Positions 1 to 9,897 are shown, counted from the first letter of the stretch. The stretch: DNA of 64,000 bases from RYN-230 sp963837515 (GCA_963837515.1 CAWINT010000014.1:661716-725715); one strand, 5' to 3'. The notes: a model not told the origin generated them from the sequence alone. Numbers and translations are program-made.

Positions 1-1046
1 CGGATGCCGGCCTGCGGGCAGGCCCGGCGGATGCCGGCGATCAGCGTGGTGAACCGCTCACGGTCACCGAACCGGCGCATCGCCCGCAGCACCCGGCCGC
101 TGGCATGCTGGAAAGAAAGGTCGAAGTAGGGCGCCACCCCCGGCGTGCCGGCCATCACCTCGATCAGCGCCGGGCGCATCTCGGCCGGTTGCAGGTAGCT
201 CACCCGGACCCGGTCGATGCCCGGGACCGCGGCGAGGGCGGGCAGCAGCTCATCCAGCAGGCGGGGATTGCCCAGGTCCTTGCCGTAGGAGGTGGAATTC
301 TCACTGACCAGGACGAGTTCCCGGACTCCGCGGGTGGCCAGCCATTCCGCCTCGGCCACCAGGTCGGCCGGTGGGCGGGACAGGAACGCCCCGCGGAAGG
401 CCGGGATGGCGCAGAAGCTGCATCTCCGGTCGCAGCCGGAAGCGATCTTGAGCGGAGCCACCGGGCCGCCGGTGAGCCGCCGCCGCAGCGTGCGCGGCCC
501 GGACGCTGGCGCGGTCCCCGGCGGAAGGTCGGGGATACCCCCGCCGGCCAGCGGTGTACCGTCCGTGGCGGCCGGGCCGTGCCCGGGCGGGTTCGGCCCC
601 GCGGCCCCGGGCCGGCGGGCCGGGGAGATCGGCAGCAGCCGTCGCCGGTCACGCGGTTCGTGCGCGGGCCGCCGCTGCCCGGCGAGCACCTCGTCCAGCC
701 GGTCCGCGATGCTCGCGTAGTCATCGAAGCTCAGGACCTGCGCCTCGGGCAGCTCGGCGGCGAGGGTGGCACCGTACCGTTCGGCCAGGCAGCCCGCCGC
801 CGCGACCTTGGCACCGCTGGCGGCGGCGCCCAGCAGTTCGCTCACCGATTCCTGCTTGGCCGCCTCGATGAAGCCGCAGGTGTTGACCAGCACGACGCTG
901 GCCTCGTCGCTCCCGGTCAGCGTCCAGCCGCCGACCTCCAGCCGGGCCGCGAGTTCCTCGGAGTCAACCTCGTTGCGGGCACAGCCGAGAGTGATCAGGC
1001 GGACGGTACGGCCGGTCGGCTCCGGGCCGCGCTGAGCAGAGGGCAC
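1..1046 (-). CDS. rimO: Ribosomal protein S12 methylthiotransferase RimO (3' end outside window)
   Basis: Radical-SAM methylthiotransferase that adds a methylthio group to the conserved aspartate of ribosomal protein S12. The visible 348 residues start at a GTG (1044-1046) and read MPSAQRGPEPTGRTVRLITL, followed by GCARNEVDSEE, the N-terminal UPF0004 domain that binds the second [4Fe-4S] cluster. The radical-SAM CxxxCxxC motif appears as SGCDRRCSFCAIP around 435-460. An Ala/Pro/Arg-rich linker separates the two domains. The C-terminal TRAM domain lies beyond base 1. It is the last visible gene of the minus-strand series ftsK - rodZ-like - rimO, the order commonly seen in actinomycetes. Identification is strong from the motifs; only completeness is unknown. 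Confidence 0.93.
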   Translation of the reverse strand, partial: MPSAQRGPEPTGRTVRLITLGCARNEVDSEELAARLEVGGWTLTGSDEASVVLVNTCGFIEAAKQESVSELLGAAASGAKVAAAGCLAERYGATLAAELPEAQVLSFDDYASIADRLDEVLAGQRRPAHEPRDRRRLLPISPARRPGAAGPNPPGHGPAATDGTPLAGGGIPDLPPGTAPASGPRTLRRRLTGGPVAPLKIASGCDRRCSFCAIPAFRGAFLSRPPADLVAEAEWLATRGVRELVLVSENSTSYGKDLGNPRLLDELLPALAAVPGIDRVRVSYLQPAEMRPALIEVMAGTPGVAPYFDLSFQHASGRVLRAMRRFGDRERFTTLIAGIRRACPQAGI

Positions 1047-1180
1047 ACCGGAAGACTACGGCAGCCGGGCCGGTGACCGGGCCGGCCCCGCCGCGTGGCC
1101 ACCCGGGTGCCCGTCCCGGTGGCCACACCGGCCTGCCAAGTCTCATCCACCCGTGGGCAGCCCGATAGGGCGATCTGGAT

Positions 1181-1942
1181 CTAACCGGTGACTGGCTTAC
1201 CGGGGCCGAGGCTCAGCGTGACCGGCTGCCCGGTGATCCCGGGTGAGGCCACCCGCTTGCCGTTGACGGTCAGCTTGATGCCGCCCGGGTTGCCGATGTC
1301 CATCCGCACCCGGTGGCTGAACGTCCAGGTCTTGGATGTGCCGCCGACCACGTACGCCTGCAGCAGGTACACGCCGTCCGGCTTGGTGAATTCCACCCAG
1401 CAATCCCGGATGGCGGTCAGGCTGACGACCACGTTCTGGCTTGTCCCGGCCGAGGCGGACGGGGTCGCCGAGGGCGACGGGGAGGCCGCCGATGCGGTGC
1501 CGGGCGAGGCGTGGTGGTGCGGCAGCAGCCCACTGGCCGCCTGCGGCCGCACCGACCGGGCCGTAGCGGAATCCACCACCCGGTACACCCCGTACCCGGC
1601 CACCACGGCCAAGACCATGATCATCGCCAGGCTCCAGTTGGGCCGCCGCCGTTCCTTGATCCTGATCGGGGTGGCCGGCTCGAAGACGTCGGCCGCCCGG
1701 ATGGCCTGCGGCGCGCCGTGGACCGTGTCGTACTCGCGGATCAGTTCGTCCTCGTCGGCGCCGACCGCCCGGGCGATGCTGCGGATATGTCCCCGGGCGT
1801 AGAAATCGCCCCCGCACGAGGAGAAATCCCCGCGCTCTATTCCCCGGATGATCGTCTCCCGGATGCAGGTCCGCTGGCTTACCTGCGTAATGGTGAGTCC
1901 CGCGTGGCGTCGCGCATCCGCCAGGGTGTCACCAATGCTCAC
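1181..1942 (-). CDS. RodZ-like helix-turn-helix membrane protein with C-terminal DUF4115
   Basis: 253-residue protein. The GTG start at 1942 is chosen because a GGAGG lies just upstream and MSIGDTLADARRHAGLTITQ is the canonical RodZ/HTH_25 start; an upstream ATG would only add unrelated sequence. Residues 1-75 form an Xre-type helix-turn-helix, a positively charged stretch (IKERRRPN) precedes one membrane segment (about 103-122), an Ala/Ser/Pro linker follows, and about 175-250 is a DUF4115 beta domain (DCWVEFTKPDGVYLLQ, GNPGGIKLTVNGK). In the family RodZ links cytoskeletal MreB to the cell wall; many actinomycete versions have only this generic annotation. It lies 134 bp downstream of ftsK and 134 bp upstream of rimO on the same strand. 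Confidence 0.85.
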   Translation of the reverse strand: MSIGDTLADARRHAGLTITQVSQRTCIRETIIRGIERGDFSSCGGDFYARGHIRSIARAVGADEDELIREYDTVHGAPQAIRAADVFEPATPIRIKERRRPNWSLAMIMVLAVVAGYGVYRVVDSATARSVRPQAASGLLPHHHASPGTASAASPSPSATPSASAGTSQNVVVSLTAIRDCWVEFTKPDGVYLLQAYVVGGTSKTWTFSHRVRMDIGNPGGIKLTVNGKRVASPGITGQPVTLSLGPGKPVTG

Positions 1943-2076
1943 GCCGCGCCTCCACTGCCATGTCGCACTGCGTGCCGCCCCGGGTGCGGAAGCAGTTACC
2001 GGATGTGAGCAGCCCCGCCCCGCGAGGCCACCAACAAGTGTAGACATCCCCCGACTAACGACAATGACGCCGTAGG

Positions 2077-4941
2077 TCAAGCGGAGTCTTGCCCACCCCG
2101 CAGCGAATCAACCACCCGATCGGCTTCGTCCGGCGGCACCAGGACGTCCCGCGCCTTGGAACCTTCGCTGGGGCCGACGATGCCTCGGGACTCCAGCAGG
2201 TCCATCAGCCGCCCGGCCTTGGCGAAACCGACCCGCAGCTTGCGCTGCAGCATCGAGGTCGACCCGAACTGGGTACGGATGACCAGGTCCGCGGCCTGGA
2301 CGAGAAGGTCCAGGTCGTCCCCGATGTCAGCGTCGATCTCCCGCTGCTTGCCCTCGGGGGCGGCCACGTCCTCCCGGTAGGCGGGCTGGGCCTGGTCCTT
2401 GCAGTGCGCCACGATCTCACGGATCTCCTTCTCCGTGACGAACGCGTTCTGCAGCCGCATCGGCTTACTCGCGCCCATCGGCAGGAACAGGCAGTCGCCC
2501 TGGCCGACCAGCTTCTCCGCGCCGGGCTGGTCCAGGATGACCCGGCTGTCGGTCAGGCTGGAAGTGGCGAACGCGAGCCGGGACGGCACGTTGGCCTTGA
2601 TCAGCCCGGTCACCACGTCCACGCTGGGCCGCTGGGTGGCCAGCACGAGGTGGATGCCGGCCGCCCGGGCCAGCTGGGTGATCCGCACCACCGCGTCCTC
2701 CACGTCGCGGGGGGCGACCATCATGAGGTCGGCCAGCTCGTCCACGATGACCAGCAGGTACGGGTAGGGCGCCAGCACCCGTTCGCTGCCCGGTGGCGGG
2801 GCGATCTTGCCCGCCCGCACCGCCTTGTTGAAGTCGTCGATGTGCCGGAACCCGAACGCGGCCAGGTCGTCGTAGCGGCGGTCCATTTCGCCGACCACCC
2901 ATTGCAGCGCCTCGGCCGCCTTTTTCGGGTTCGTGATGATCGGCGTGATCAGGTGCGGGATTCCGGCGTAAATGGCCAGCTCGACCCGCTTGGGATCGAC
3001 CAGGATCATCCGCACGTCCTCGGTCGTGGCCCGCAGCAGGATCGAGGTGATCAGCCCGTTGATGCAGGTGGACTTCCCGGCTCCGGTGGCCCCCGCGATC
3101 AGCATGTGCGGCATCTTGGCCAGGTTCGCGACCTTCGTCTTGCCCTCAACGTCCTTGCCCAGGCCCACCACCATCGGGTGATGGTCGCCGCGCGCGGTCG
3201 GTGAGCTCAGCACGTCCCCGAGGCTGACGATCTCCTTGTCGGTGTTCGGGATCTCCACCCCGATCGCCGACTTGCCCGGGATCGGCGAGATGATCCGCAC
3301 ATCCGCGCTCTTCACCGCGTAGGCGATGTTCCTGGTCAGCTGGGTGACCCGCTCCACCTTCACCGCCGGGCCCAGCTCGATCTCGTACCGGGTCACCGTC
3401 GGCCCGCGCTTGAACCCGGTGACGGCCGCGTCCACCTCGAACTGGTCCAGCACCTCGGTCAGCGCCCGCATCACCACGTCGTTGGCCCGGGTCCGCTCCT
3501 TGGGCGGGCTGCCCGGCTTGAGCAGCGCCAGCGGCGGCAGGATGTAACTCGACTCCGCCGACCCGGCCAGGGTGAGCTGCTCACCGCGCCTCCCGGCGGC
3601 CCGCCCAGCCGGGGCGGCCAGGTCACCGGGGCCCGGCGCGCCGGCCGGTGCCGCCTCATCCGGGACAGCCGGGGCGGCCGCGCCGGGGCCGGGCGGCCCG
3701 AACCCGAGCGCGTCGAGCAACGACTCGTCGGCCTCCGCCGTGGCCCCGGTCATCTCGTCCGGCGCCAAGACGTCCCGGCCGCTGGCCGTGGCCCCCCGGC
3801 TGCCGGGCCCGGCCGTGCCGTCCGGCAGGAGCGGGGTGTCGTACGGCCGGTGGTGATCCCCCGCCTCGATGGCCTGCGGCCGCCTCCTGCCGCGCGGCAG
3901 CGGTCGGGCCGGGCGGGCCGCGCCGGCCTGGTCGTCTTCCGCCGCGTCGGGCGGCGCCGCGCCCATCTCGCGCTGGCCGAGATTGCGCAATTCGGACAGC
4001 CGGTCCGGCACCTTGTGCAGCGGCGTACCGGTGATCACCAGCAGGCCAAACCCACTGACCAGGGCGAGCAGCGGCGCCGCGAACCACGGGGTGAGCCCGG
4101 CCACCAGCGGGGCGGCCACGGCGAAGCCGATCAGGCCGCCGCCGGACTGCAGCGCGGCGGACCCGGCGCTGAGGTGCGGCGTGCCGGCCGCGATGTGGAT
4201 GAGCCCGAGGGCGCCGATCAGGAGCGCGGTCCAGCCGATCACCATCCGCCCGGTCTGCGCGTTCCGCTCGGGGTGGCGCAGGTAGCGCCAGGCGAGCAGG
4301 CCGAGCAGCAAGGGCAGCAGCCAGGCCGCGGAACCGAAGGCACCGTGCAGCAGGCCGGAGATCCCCAGGGCCGCGGCGTTATGCATCCGGGTCCACGTGG
4401 TGGCGGCCACGACGATGGCGGCGGCCAGGTAAGCCAGGCCGAGGCCATCCCGGCGGTGCAGCGGGTCCATGTCCCGGGCACTCTTGCCGAACGCGCGGGC
4501 GGTGCCGCCCACCGCGTGCGCCGCGACCATCCACACCCCGGCGACCAGCCGGCCCAGCCAGCTGGCCAGGATCAGGATCGGGTCAGCGCTCTGCCGCGAC
4601 CGCGCGGCCGTCCGGCCGCGCGACGGCCGCCGGCCCTTGGCGGCGGGCCGCCGCTTCCTGGCCTGCGTGCCGCGGGCCGGGGCGGACCGGGTGGGCATGG
4701 CGTTGCGGCTGCGCGACTGGCCGCCCGTCCCGCCCGGCCGTCCCCGGCCGCCGTCCGCCTGCGCCGGACCGCCGTCCGCCCGTCCCTGCCCAGAGCCGGA
4801 ACGCCCCTGCCCAGAGCCGGATCGGGTCTGACCTGCGGCCGAACGTCGCTGCGCGGCCGTGGCACGGCCCTGGGATGCCGCGGACCGGCCCGGGCCGCCG
4901 CTGCGGGACGCGGCAGTCCCCTGAGGGACACGTGTAGCCAT
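2077..4941 (-). CDS. ftsK: DNA translocase FtsK/SpoIIIE
   Basis: 954-residue septal DNA pump that clears chromosome termini during division. The start is set at ATG 4941 (MATRVPQGTAASRSGG), because residues upstream of it are not family-like. A basic Gly/Ser/Gln-rich N-terminus is followed by four membrane segments (for example LHGAFGSAAWLLPLLLGLL) and a low-complexity linker. The motor domain carries Walker A GATGAGKSTCING and Walker B YLLVIVDELADLM. The winged-helix gamma domain that reads polar KOPS-type sites is at the C-terminus (QFGSTSMLQRKLRVGFAKAG). All parts are intact. It heads the rodZ-like/rimO series and is divergent from the tmpA-like pseudogene, with 185 bp between the starts. 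Confidence 0.96.
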   Translation of the reverse strand: MATRVPQGTAASRSGGPGRSAASQGRATAAQRRSAAGQTRSGSGQGRSGSGQGRADGGPAQADGGRGRPGGTGGQSRSRNAMPTRSAPARGTQARKRRPAAKGRRPSRGRTAARSRQSADPILILASWLGRLVAGVWMVAAHAVGGTARAFGKSARDMDPLHRRDGLGLAYLAAAIVVAATTWTRMHNAAALGISGLLHGAFGSAAWLLPLLLGLLAWRYLRHPERNAQTGRMVIGWTALLIGALGLIHIAAGTPHLSAGSAALQSGGGLIGFAVAAPLVAGLTPWFAAPLLALVSGFGLLVITGTPLHKVPDRLSELRNLGQREMGAAPPDAAEDDQAGAARPARPLPRGRRRPQAIEAGDHHRPYDTPLLPDGTAGPGSRGATASGRDVLAPDEMTGATAEADESLLDALGFGPPGPGAAAPAVPDEAAPAGAPGPGDLAAPAGRAAGRRGEQLTLAGSAESSYILPPLALLKPGSPPKERTRANDVVMRALTEVLDQFEVDAAVTGFKRGPTVTRYEIELGPAVKVERVTQLTRNIAYAVKSADVRIISPIPGKSAIGVEIPNTDKEIVSLGDVLSSPTARGDHHPMVVGLGKDVEGKTKVANLAKMPHMLIAGATGAGKSTCINGLITSILLRATTEDVRMILVDPKRVELAIYAGIPHLITPIITNPKKAAEALQWVVGEMDRRYDDLAAFGFRHIDDFNKAVRAGKIAPPPGSERVLAPYPYLLVIVDELADLMMVAPRDVEDAVVRITQLARAAGIHLVLATQRPSVDVVTGLIKANVPSRLAFATSSLTDSRVILDQPGAEKLVGQGDCLFLPMGASKPMRLQNAFVTEKEIREIVAHCKDQAQPAYREDVAAPEGKQREIDADIGDDLDLLVQAADLVIRTQFGSTSMLQRKLRVGFAKAGRLMDLLESRGIVGPSEGSKARDVLVPPDEADRVVDSLRGGQDSA

Positions 4942-5126
4942 GATTCCCAACGTACCCAGGATGACGGCGGCGGCCGGGAACCCAGCCGGGCGTGTCGCGT
5001 GATCGGCCACGGACGGTGAACGGCGTCGGGCGGCTCCGCGAATTCCCGGCCGTCCCGGTTGGCAGCCGCGCGGCGGCGGGCCACCCTGGAAGGAACCGCC
5101 ACGATCTTGACGCTCCCGGAGCCCGC

Positions 5127-6223
5127 ATGCCCCGCTTGGCCGCCAGCCCGGCCCCGGTCGTGCCCGGCGGCAGGCCGGCCGCCTGGCTCCGGGACAACTG
5201 CCCCTGCGCCGAGTGCCGGGATCCGGTGAGCGGGCAGCGGCGGCTGGACATCACCAGCCTGCCCGCCGGCCTGGCCGTCGCCGAGGTCACCGTCGCGGCC
5301 GACCGGGTCGCGGTGCTGTTCCATCCGGACGGCCACCGCGCCGTGTTCGACCGGGAATGGCTGGCCACCCACAGCCGCGGCCCGGACCCCCGGCACGGCG
5401 ACGACCCGCGGACCGAGGACGCCAAGCGACTGTGGCCGGTGGACGGGCCGGGCGGGCGGCTGGCCGCGGCCTCCTGGCCGCGTTACCAGGCCGACGCCGC
5501 CTACCGCCGGTCCTGCCAGCAGGCGATCCTGCGGGAGGGCCTGTTGCTGCTGGCCGGGGTGCCGGAGGAGCCGGGCACGGTGCTGGAGGTGACCGCCAGC
5601 CTGGGCTACGTCCGGGAGACCAACTACGGCCGGCGGTTCGACGTCCGAGCCGAGCCGGACGCGCCAACCTGGCCTACACCAGGCTGCCGATCGGGCCGCA
5701 CACGGACAATCCGTACCGGGACCCGGTGCCCACCGTGCAGCTACTGCACTGCTTGCGCAACGCGGCCGACGGCGGTGACTCGCAGTTCGTGGACGGGTTC
5801 CGCGCCGCGGCCGCGCTGCGGGAGCAGGACCCGGCCGCCTTCCGCTGCCTGGCGGGCACCCCGGTCACCTTCGGCTACCACGCCCCGGGCTGCTGGCTGC
5901 GGGCCACCAAGCCGCTGATCACACTGGACCCGAGGGGCCGGATCCGCGAGATCAGGTTCAATACCCGTTCGCTCCAGCCGGTGCGGCTGCGGCCGGCCGA
6001 GGCGGACGCCTTCTACGCCGCGTACCGGGCCTTCGCCGGTCGGCTCGCCAACCCGGGGTGGACCCGGACCGTCCGGCTGTCCCCCGGTGACTGTGCGGTC
6101 TTCGACAACACCCGGGTGCTGCACGCCCGCACCGGGTTCACCGCGGCCGGCCATCGTCAGCTGCAGGGCTGCTACGCCGACCTGGACGCCGTCGAGTCGG
6201 CGGTCGCCGCCGCCGGGGCGTGA
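5127..6223 (+). pseudogene. TmpA-like 2-oxoglutarate/Fe(II) oxygenase (gamma-butyrobetaine hydroxylase family), frameshifted
   Basis: The N-terminal part from ATG 5127 has the BBOX-family zinc/N domain (AAWLRDNCPCAECRDPVSGQ) and reads well to RRFDVRAEPDA. At 5661-5663 one base is missing: the frame needed for NLAYTRLPIGPHTDNPYRD is offset by one. The second part holds the iron ligands HxD (GPHTDNPY) and the distal His (RVLHARTGF), ending at TGA 6223. Restoring one base gives about 366 residues, close to the usual length. Within this family, pairing with the HD-domain oxygenase immediately downstream is the hallmark of TmpA, which hydroxylates (2-trimethylammonio)ethylphosphonate, rather than carnitine synthesis. 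Everything outside the indel is well conserved, so the lesion looks recent. A consensus error is the alternative. Confidence 0.8.
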
Positions 6224-6287
6224 CCGCCGGCCGACGGGAGACAGAGCAGGCGAGCACACCCTTCAGCACCGCCACGAAAGGATGGCC

Positions 6288-7101
6288 ATGACAGCTGTGG
6301 ACCCGGTGCGGGTCATCGCGGACTTCTTCGCCGCCGAAGGAGCCCGGGAGTACCTCGGGGAACCGGTGACCCAGGCGGCGCACATGCTGCAGGCCGCGGC
6401 GCTGGCCGAGGCGGCCGGCGCCGGCCCCGAGCTGATCGCCGCGGCACTGCTGCATGACGTGGGCCACTTCACCGGGCCGGGCTCGGTGCTGGCCCGGGGG
6501 GACGACCCCCCGGAACCCCCCCGCGCATCCACCGGCTCAGCGAGGACACGGCTCCGCCGCGCCTCCCCTCCCCGGCGAATCAACCATGCTGGCCCGGGGG
6601 GACGACCCCCCGGAACCCCCCGCGCATCCACCGGCTCAGCGAAGACACGGCTCCGCCGCGCCTCCCCTCCCTGGCGAATCAACCATGCTGGCCCGGGGGG
6701 ACGACCCCCGGAACCCCCCGGCGGGACGGACGGCCGGGACAACCGGCACGGCGAGGCGGGCGCGGCCTGGCTGGCTCAGTGGTTCGGCCCCGGGGTGACC
6801 GAGCCGGTACGGCTGCACGTGGCGGCGAAGCGCTACCTGTGCGCGGTCGAGCCCGGCTACCTCGCCGCGCTGTCCCCGGCGTCCCAGCACACGCTGCGGG
6901 CCCAGGGCGGCCCGATGAGCCACGCGGAGACCACCGCCTTCGAGGGGAACCCCTGGTGCGCCGCGGCGCTGGGACGACGCGGCCAAGGACCCGGCCGCCA
7001 CCGTCCCCGCCCTCGGTTACTACCAGCCCCTGCTCCGCCAGCTCGCCCGACAGCGAGCGCAGGAACTCACCCGGGGGGACAACCCCGCTATACCTCGATG
7101 A
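6288..7101 (+). pseudogene. TmpB/PhnZ-like HD-domain mixed-valence di-iron oxygenase, repeat-interrupted and frameshifted
   Basis: Starts at ATG 6288, six bases after GAAAGG (the earlier ATG at 6282 directly abuts that site). Metal-ligand segments of the HD family are visible: QAAHMLQAAAL, LLHDVGHF, NRHGEAGAAWL and RLHVAAKRYLCAVEPGY. Two lesions are present. A 230-bp array of hairpin repeats lies between the HD and the RHGE ligands, keeping a reading frame open. Near 6960 the frame then shifts: after FEGNPWCAA the conserved RRWDDAAKDP continues in another frame to TGA 7101, inside the rnj 3' end. In the family TmpB cleaves the hydroxylated phosphonate made by TmpA to glycine betaine and phosphate. 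It sits 64 bp behind the tmpA-like gene, so the two would form one operon. Function is probably lost. Confidence 0.78.
6493..6720 (+). repeat. Hairpin-core tandem repeat array 1 (99-100-bp units, inside tmpB-like gene)
   Basis: Three cores of the form CCCGGGGGGACGACCCCCCGG followed by AACCCCCC start near 6493, 6593 and 6692. The first two units are 100 and 99 bp long; they differ by a C7 versus C6 run. Each core folds as CCGGGGGG/CCCCCCGG with an ACGA loop. The inter-core DNA is nearly identical between units. A degraded core-like string (CCCGGGGGGACAACCCC) recurs at about 7070, at the end of the same gene. Confidence 0.9.
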
Positions 7102-8782
7102 CCACGGGGATGATCATCGGCCGGCGCCGGTAGGTCTCGTTCACCCAGCGCCCCACGGTGCGCCGCACCAGCTGCCCGAGCTGGTGCGCGTCGTTGATCC
7201 CGTCCTCCGCCGCGCGCGCCAGCGCCTCCTCGATCCGCGGCCGCACCTCGCTGAACGAGGCGTCGTCGATCCCGGAGCCGCGGGCGTGGATCGCCGGGCT
7301 GGCGGACAGCTTCCCGGAGGTCGAGTCGACCACGATCACCACCGAGACGAAGCCCTCCTCGCCGAGGATCCGCCGGTCCTTCAGCGACGTCTCGGTCACC
7401 TCGCCGACTGACAGCCCGTCCACGTAAACGTAGCCGCACGGCACCTTGCCCGCCACCGAGGCCTGCCCGCCGGCTAGGTCGACCACGACCCCGTCCTCGG
7501 CGATCACGATGTTGCGCTGGGCGACCCCGGTCAGCTCGGCCAGCCGCGCGTGCGCCCGCAGGTGCCGCCACTCTCCGTGCACCGGCATGAAGTTGCGCGG
7601 CCTGACCAGGTTGAGCACGTACAGCAGTTCCCCGGCCGGGGCGTGCCCGGACACGTGCACCAGCGCGTTGCCCTTGTGCACCACCCGCGCGCCCCACCGG
7701 GTCAGCTCGTTGATCACCCGGAACACCGCGGACTCGTTGCCGGGGATGAGCGAGGAGGCGAGGATCACCGTGTCGCCCTTGGCGATCCGGATGGGATGGT
7801 CCCGGCCGGCCATCCGGGACAGCGCCGACATCGGCTCACCCTGTGACCCGGTACTGACCAGCACCACCTCACCGGGCGGCATGTCCTCGGCGTCGCGCGG
7901 ATCCACCAGCAGGCCGCCGCGGACCGACGGGACCCGCAGGTAACCGAGGTCGCGCGCGACGCCCATGTTCCGCACCATGGACCGGCCGACGAACGCCACC
8001 TTGCGGCCGTGCGCCGCCGCCGCGTCCAGCACCTGCTGCACCCGGTGCACGTGAGACGCGAAACAGGCCACGATGATCCGCTGCTGGGTGGCGCCGAACA
8101 TCTCGCTCAGCACCGGGGAGATATCCCGCTCGCTAGTGACGATGCCCGGCACCTCGGCGTTGGTGGAATCGGACATCAGCAGGTCCACACCCTCGGCACC
8201 GAGCCGCGCGAACCCGCCCAGGTCGGTCAGCCGGCCGTCCAGGGGGAGCTGGTCCATCTTGAAGTCACCGGTGTGCAGCACCCGCCCGGCCGGGGTGGTG
8301 ATGGCCACCGCCAGTGCGTCCGGGATCGAGTGGTTGACCGAGAAGAACTCGAGATCGAAGGGACCGAACGACAACCGCCCGCCCTCGCGGACCTCCACCA
8401 TGGCCGGCGTCATCCGGTGCTCGGTGAGCTTGCCGCGCAACAGGCCCAGCGTCAGCCGCGAGCCGATCAGCGGGATGTCCGCCCGCTCGCGGAGCAGGTA
8501 GGGCACCGCGCCGATGTGATCCTCGTGCGCGTGGGTCAGGACCATCGCCTCGATCTGGCCCAGCCTGCCCTCCAGCGCGGTGAAGTCGGGCAGGATCAGG
8601 TCCACCCCGGGCTGGTCGGGCTCGGGGAACAGCACCCCGCAGTCCACGATCAGCAGGCGGCCGCCGTAGTCGAACACGGTCATGTTGCGGCCGATCTCGC
8701 CCAGGCCGCCGAGGCCGACGATGCGCAGCGTTCCCTCGGGGAGCGGCTTCGGCGAGCCGAGCTCCGGATGCGGGTGGCTCAC
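7088..8782 (-). CDS. rnj: Ribonuclease J
   Basis: 564-residue beta-CASP metallo-beta-lactamase nuclease, the actinobacterial 5'-3' exonuclease/endonuclease for rRNA and mRNA processing. The zinc-binding HxHxDH motif reads MVLTHAHEDHIGAVPY and further ligands are HTGDFKMD and SDSTNAEVPG. The beta-CASP segments (VACFASHVHRVQQVLDAA; VSTGSQGEPMSALSRMA) and the C-terminal domain are complete. The GTG start (8782) overlaps the dapA stop as GTGA, so it is translationally coupled to dapA, the usual actinomycete arrangement. The 3' end is overlapped by 14 bp by the tmpB-like pseudogene on the other strand. Confidence 0.96.
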   Translation of the reverse strand: MSHPHPELGSPKPLPEGTLRIVGLGGLGEIGRNMTVFDYGGRLLIVDCGVLFPEPDQPGVDLILPDFTALEGRLGQIEAMVLTHAHEDHIGAVPYLLRERADIPLIGSRLTLGLLRGKLTEHRMTPAMVEVREGGRLSFGPFDLEFFSVNHSIPDALAVAITTPAGRVLHTGDFKMDQLPLDGRLTDLGGFARLGAEGVDLLMSDSTNAEVPGIVTSERDISPVLSEMFGATQQRIIVACFASHVHRVQQVLDAAAAHGRKVAFVGRSMVRNMGVARDLGYLRVPSVRGGLLVDPRDAEDMPPGEVVLVSTGSQGEPMSALSRMAGRDHPIRIAKGDTVILASSLIPGNESAVFRVINELTRWGARVVHKGNALVHVSGHAPAGELLYVLNLVRPRNFMPVHGEWRHLRAHARLAELTGVAQRNIVIAEDGVVVDLAGGQASVAGKVPCGYVYVDGLSVGEVTETSLKDRRILGEEGFVSVVIVVDSTSGKLSASPAIHARGSGIDDASFSEVRPRIEEALARAAEDGINDAHQLGQLVRRTVGRWVNETYRRRPMIIPVVIEV

Positions 8783-9693
8783 CTGAGCTTCACGCCCCCC
8801 GCCACCAGGTCGGTGTGCAACTGCTCGATCTCGGCCGGGGTCGCGTCGATGAGCGGACCGCGGACCGTGCCGCCGGGCAGGCCGAGCAGGCCGAGCGCGG
8901 CCTTGGCGGCGATCACGCCCTGGGTGCGGGTCATGATGCCGGCCACCACGGGCAGCAGCTCGGCATGGATGCGCCGTGCGTCGGCCACCCGCCCGGCCAG
9001 GTAGGCGTCGATCATCTCGTGCAGCCGGTCGCCCACCACGTGGCCGACCACGCTGACGAACCCGGCGGCGCCGACCGAGAGCCAGGGCAGGTTCAGCTGG
9101 TCGTCGCCGCTGTAGAAGGCGAGGCCGCTAACCAGCATCACCTGCGAGCCGGCGAACAGGTCGCCCTTCGCGTCCTTCACCGCGACGATGCGCGGGTGCC
9201 CGGCCAGCTGGAGCAGGGTCTCGGTCTTGATCGGGGTGCCGGTCCGGCCCGGGATGTCGTAGAGCATGACCGGCAGCCCGGTCGCGTCGGCTGCCTTGGT
9301 GAAGTGCGCCACGAGCCCGCTCTGCGGTGGCTTGCTGTAGTACGGGGTGACGAGAAGCAGTCCCCCCGCGCCGGCCCGTTCGGCCTGACGAGCCAGTTCA
9401 CAGGTATGGGCGGTGTCGTACGTGCCGACCCCGGCCACGACGTGCGCCCGGTCCCCGACCGCCTCGATGACGGCGCGGAGCAGCCGTTCCTTCTCAGCGT
9501 CGGTCGTTGTCGGCGACTCACCGGTGGTACCGCTGATGACCAGGCCGTCGTTGCGCATCTCGTCGACCAGGTAGCTGGCCAGCCGGGCGGCGCCCTCGTA
9601 GTCGACCGCACCCTCGGCCGTCATCGGCGTGATCATCGCGGTCAGCATCCGGCCGAACGGGGCCACGGTCGTGGCTGGCTCTGTCGCTGTCAT
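8779..9693 (-). CDS. dapA: 4-hydroxy-tetrahydrodipicolinate synthase
   Basis: 304-residue class I aldolase that condenses pyruvate with aspartate semialdehyde, the first committed step to lysine and diaminopimelate. The start is ATG 9693 (MTATEPATTVAPFGRMLTAM). Diagnostic segments are TTGESPTTTDAEK, VAGVGTYDT, the catalytic Tyr in MLYDIPGRTGTP and the Schiff-base Lys in IVAVKDAKGDL. The stop overlaps the rnj start (GTGA), so both are probably made from one transcript. Confidence 0.96.
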   Translation of the reverse strand: MTATEPATTVAPFGRMLTAMITPMTAEGAVDYEGAARLASYLVDEMRNDGLVISGTTGESPTTTDAEKERLLRAVIEAVGDRAHVVAGVGTYDTAHTCELARQAERAGAGGLLLVTPYYSKPPQSGLVAHFTKAADATGLPVMLYDIPGRTGTPIKTETLLQLAGHPRIVAVKDAKGDLFAGSQVMLVSGLAFYSGDDQLNLPWLSVGAAGFVSVVGHVVGDRLHEMIDAYLAGRVADARRIHAELLPVVAGIMTRTQGVIAAKAALGLLGLPGGTVRGPLIDATPAEIEQLHTDLVAGGVKLR

Positions 9694-9897
9694 AGTCCGA
9701 ACGCTACCGGGCCTGGGTGCACCGGGGCCACCTGCCACCCGGGCACATAGTGAAGACGCGGTGACGTGAGCTCGGGGGTACCCACGTCAACCGCGTCTAT
9801 CTGAATATCGGCGCGCACCCCCAGAGCGTTACCGACCGTCACCAAGATTCTTTGTTCCGTGAGGGCGGGCTGCCACCCCGCGCCCGCGGCGGCGGGC

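Noticed and set aside
5655..5670. Programmed ribosomal frameshift in the tmpA-like gene
   Set aside because: No slippery heptamer or stimulatory structure at the shift point, and the neighbouring tmpB-like gene is also broken.
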